Source: Jacaranda mimosifolia (taxonomy: Eukaryota; Streptophyta; Magnoliopsida; Lamiales; Bignoniaceae). From it: a stretch of DNA of 64,000 nt. The stretch is taken from the NCBI GenBank assembly GCA_018894105.1, contig CM032123.1, forward strand, positions 20,189,744-20,253,743, given 5' to 3'. The notes beneath the pieces are model-generated. The model searched no databases. It was not told the origin of the DNA and worked only from the letters and a program-made list of their open reading frames with translations. The first letter of the stretch is position 1; each line of letters starts with the position of its first letter. Positions 60,836 to 64,000 of the stretch are shown here, piece after piece. The position numbers were made by a program, and so were the translations under genes.

Positions 60836-63800
60836 ACTACTGGCAGCGACCGCCATGGAGCTACTGCTATCTTGGTCGCAGAGGCTACCAAGGGTAGCAA
60901 CAGAAGAAGAAAGTGGTAGATATAATAATAATTATCTTTTCTTCATTAATAATAATTTAGTTAAAATATATATATCTATATTTTTTTACTCATTTATTTC
61001 TAATTAATATGGTTTTTAATTTTTTATTTATTGTGTTTTGAATTATTAATTTAATTTAACTAAATTTCATTAATTAGTTTAGATATATGTATTTTTTTGA
61101 ATAAAGCAACAAATTTATACATATTTATTGTATATTGATTATGATTAAAGGATTTAAAATACCAATTTCTAACAGAGAGTTTGAACAAACAAGAAGTATC
61201 ATACAAAAATTAAAAAAAATTCAATAAAACTAATTAGAGATATCATAAGCCCAACCTGGAGTTCCAATCTCAAGAGAAAGGAGCCCTTGTATGTTGGAAA
61301 ACAAAATCAATTATGATGCTATTCTGAAGTAGAAGTTGACATAATGTATAAATGCATGGTTTATTTACCACTATTACTATAACATGTTAACATGAATCAA
61401 ATGCACAAAGAAGACAATTTAGTATGTGACTTAAAATCAATTACACAAAGAGATTAGGGAGCTTTTCAAAACAAGTGATCAAACTATTTCACAAAACAAT
61501 TCAACCTCAGACACCATATTTTTCACAATTTTAGTAGAATTTGTTTTGGTAATTTGAAATTAGTGCATATAGCGAAAGGGAAAAAAATGACATCATACTA
61601 ACCTAATTCTTTATTAGATGTAATCCTTGTGAGAGAAACTTTAACAAGATCTACAGACGATTAACTAGAAGAAGAAATTGTTAAGTATCCTTTCTTACAT
61701 TCATAAATCACATATTAAAGCTAGATTAATATGATAAAGCCGAGGAAAAGAACATTATGTATTTCTATTTCATGTCAGCATATACCTTAATAGTTTATTT
61801 GTGCTACTTGAAAAGCTTTAGCAAATGGATTATCTACATAAGAATAAGTTAGTTACTAGAAATAAGTCCAGGATATATTAACAATCAAAAGGGAGTTACA
61901 AATCTAGAGTATTTGAGCAAAATCATAAATAAGGAAGTGCTTACTTCCCTTACAACATTTCCAAAATAGAATATGAAATTAAATACAAGTGAAGATAACA
62001 AAAAAATGTTTGTGCCAAAATGAAAATCAAGTCTCCAATGAAGATGAATTCTATTAACTAATAGGCCTTGCACTAAGATCCAAGACTACCAATGGTAATT
62101 GATTCAAGTTTTGCACTATTTAAAATTCACTCCAAAGCTTAATACCAGAAATCACTGCCCCACAAATAGTAAGGTTCGAATCCCCATTCTTTCCAATTTC
62201 AACATTTCAGCATACCGGGGAACAAAACTACTTGGGGGCATATCTTTGTTCGAACCTCCATTAAACCAAAATTAATACCAAGATTAAAGGTTGACCAACA
62301 CAATCAATTCTCACTCTAGAAAATTCAAACCAAAAGGATAGGTGCCAAGTGAGTAGAGATCGAGTCCTCCTTGGCACAAAATGTAGCAGAAATTGCTTCA
62401 CAAAATGCCAAGGTTCAAATCCCCATTAAGCTAAATATCTACCATCAAACACAAAAGAAAATGCAGAAAACTCCATCTCAATTAATTAAGGATCAAATCT
62501 TCCCCTCGGCCAAAATTCCCACAAATTTTCAAGATGATTCCACAACTCTCAACAAAAATTTAGAAACTTTCAAATCTCCATTTAAAGCAAAGTGTATCCT
62601 AAAATTCAGTCAATTAAGCATGATCCAAGAGAGCCAAAATTTGTGGAGTTGAGACCTGATCAAAATATTTGCTGAGCAGGACATAAGCTTATTCCAAGCT
62701 TCAGATAATTTTCTGCAAAAACCAACAACAAACTGCCTTAATTCCTGTAAACAATTCCTAAACTCACAATCCAAAATACCAAGCAATTTTTGGCCAACAT
62801 TAAGGATATGATCATTTAAACATCCAAAAATCTAAACAAAGCTTCCTAACATCTGAAAATTCCAGCAACATCCTTTTAGAAACTGATTCAAGTAATTAAA
62901 TAATTGATTCATTCCAGCAAAGCAATGCCTAACAGAGAGCCAAACACACCATAAGAAATAAGATTTGCTAAGGTCCAGAATGAAAGAAACTGGACAGGTT
63001 CAGTAGTACAAAACATAACCACTAAAGAGTTATACACAGATGACTTCAAAGTTCACTAAGTGAAATGAAAATTCCCATCAAGCAGTAAGTTTCAATAAAA
63101 TTAGGAGCATCCGAAGAAGCTATTCATAATTTAAAATATGTCAACATATTATCTTTGCAAAAGCAAAAAAGATGAGAATTTGCTAAATTCAATCAAACTC
63201 CAAGCAGCTCAACCTAAACAGACTGGCCAGGCAAAAAATTTCTGTACTAAGGCAAATTACTGTATAAATTAATTGTCACACTACTGGCACCAAAACATCA
63301 AAACCTATTAAAATCCAACCAAGAGAGGTTTCCTTTCTATCAACATTAGTAGCTACCAAGACATTCTAATCAAAATAACTCTAAATCATACATACATAAT
63401 CATTATAGGTTAGGCAATACTAATGTGGAACCCGGAGTGTAAAATCTTCTCTTTTCTAAGTCCTTTTAGTTTAAAGAATCAATTGAAATTAGCCCATTAA
63501 TATTCCCAACACCTAATCTTTACTGAAGTGCATGTGTTATCAGCACACAGGTTGACTTGGAGATGGATGATTCTTAGAGAGAAACTCAAGTCTTGATCCT
63601 AACAGGATTTGTTGTTAGAACCTTTTTCCTATATCAGTAAGCAGGAATCGTTGTGGTTGGATGCTTCGAGGAAACCTTTGTTTTGTTCAATTCCAGTTGT
63701 TGTTTTCATCACATTAAGATGTATTCATCTAAACAAACCTGGTGCATTTTCTCCATGCTGTTGGATCTCAAGTATTTATATTCAGCATCAAAAGTAAGTA

Positions 63801-64000
63801 CTGATCCAAAGGAGCTCACCCAACTACAGAATTAGTCTAGCAATCATATTTGTATCCTAGCTATCCACTGGAATACTACTCAGAATTTAGCTACAGCTCT
63901 TTTATTATTCTTGAGTTCGCATGCTATACATAGAAATTAGTACAGAAGCACCCCAACAATTCTGTTCAGGTAGCATGCTGCTTCATCAACTTGGAAGCAC
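60836..64000. other. AT-rich non-coding DNA to the window edge
   Basis: Only background open frames (up to 93 codons, 62371-62652), none with a recognisable domain. There are no LTR, satellite or CACTA landmarks apart from the short repeat at 62141. The last 600 bp are less A/T-skewed and could be untranslated or intronic sequence of a gene lying further right, but nothing supports a call. Confidence 0.6.
62141..62190 (+). repeat. ~50-bp dispersed repeat, copy 2, with tRNA B-box-like core
   Basis: AATACCAGAAATCACTGCCC then CACAAATAGTAAGGTTCGAATCCCC. GGTTCGAATCC equals the RNA polymerase III B-box consensus. No tRNA fold or A box is apparent upstream, so no tRNA is called. A related AAGGTTCAAATCCCCATT occurs at about 62410. 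Confidence 0.55.

Noticed and set aside
62371..62652. 93-codon plus-strand frame as a gene
   Set aside because: Low-complexity, lysine- and asparagine-rich composition expected from AT-rich DNA, with no domain and no supporting context.

Overview
The window looks like nuclear heterochromatin of a flowering plant. It is AT-rich and gene-poor. It carries a long satellite array, plant-type LTR-retrotransposon debris, a CACTA (En/Spm) DNA transposon with a TNP2/DUF4218 transposase remnant, and segments that may come from organelle DNA. I see no intact host gene, no rRNA gene, no tRNA gene and no CRISPR array. The species cannot be named from the sequence.

Positions 1-42755 (two thirds of the window) are one head-to-tail satellite. 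The monomer is about 751 bp, all copies lie in the same orientation, and 58 phase points can be counted. The array enters from the left edge and stops abruptly at about 42755. Blocks of 2, 3, 4 and 7 monomers have been duplicated recently in tandem. A degraded patch with shortened monomers lies at 24.3-27.1 kb. The small open frames that recur in this part are by-products of the repeat.

Positions 42756-47200 hold unrecognised AT-rich DNA, a frameshifted Ty3/gypsy RT/RNase H fragment on the minus strand (43877-44500), a segment of organelle-like texture (about 44500-45030) and a degenerate 38-bp minisatellite. That minisatellite is split by a nested retroelement. LTR-1 (47205-52229, minus strand, 5-bp target duplication ATGTT on both sides) contains a related LTR-2 in the opposite orientation (47812-49994) and a 641-bp foreign segment (50952-51592). 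The 38-bp minisatellite resumes at 52235-53265. A gypsy protease/gag remnant and a third copy of the LTR family (LTR-3, 53732-55518, minus strand) follow.

LTR-3 is cut by a CACTA transposon whose terminus CACTACAAG begins at 55519. Inward from it lie subterminal tandem repeats of about 157 bp and a decayed transposase on the minus strand (57135-59404). The opposite terminus is not visible. From 59405 to the end I see only AT-rich intergenic or transposon-internal sequence with microsatellites.

The main observation links the two halves of the window. Every 751-bp monomer with that region intact carries a segment of about 125 bp that matches the 3' end of the LTR family found at 47-55 kb. The match stops at the LTR terminus (..CTTGCCTTCA). 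It begins at a splice-donor-like CAAG/GTAAG, and the satellite array itself ends at that same site. The satellite therefore appears to have been built partly from this retrotransposon family.
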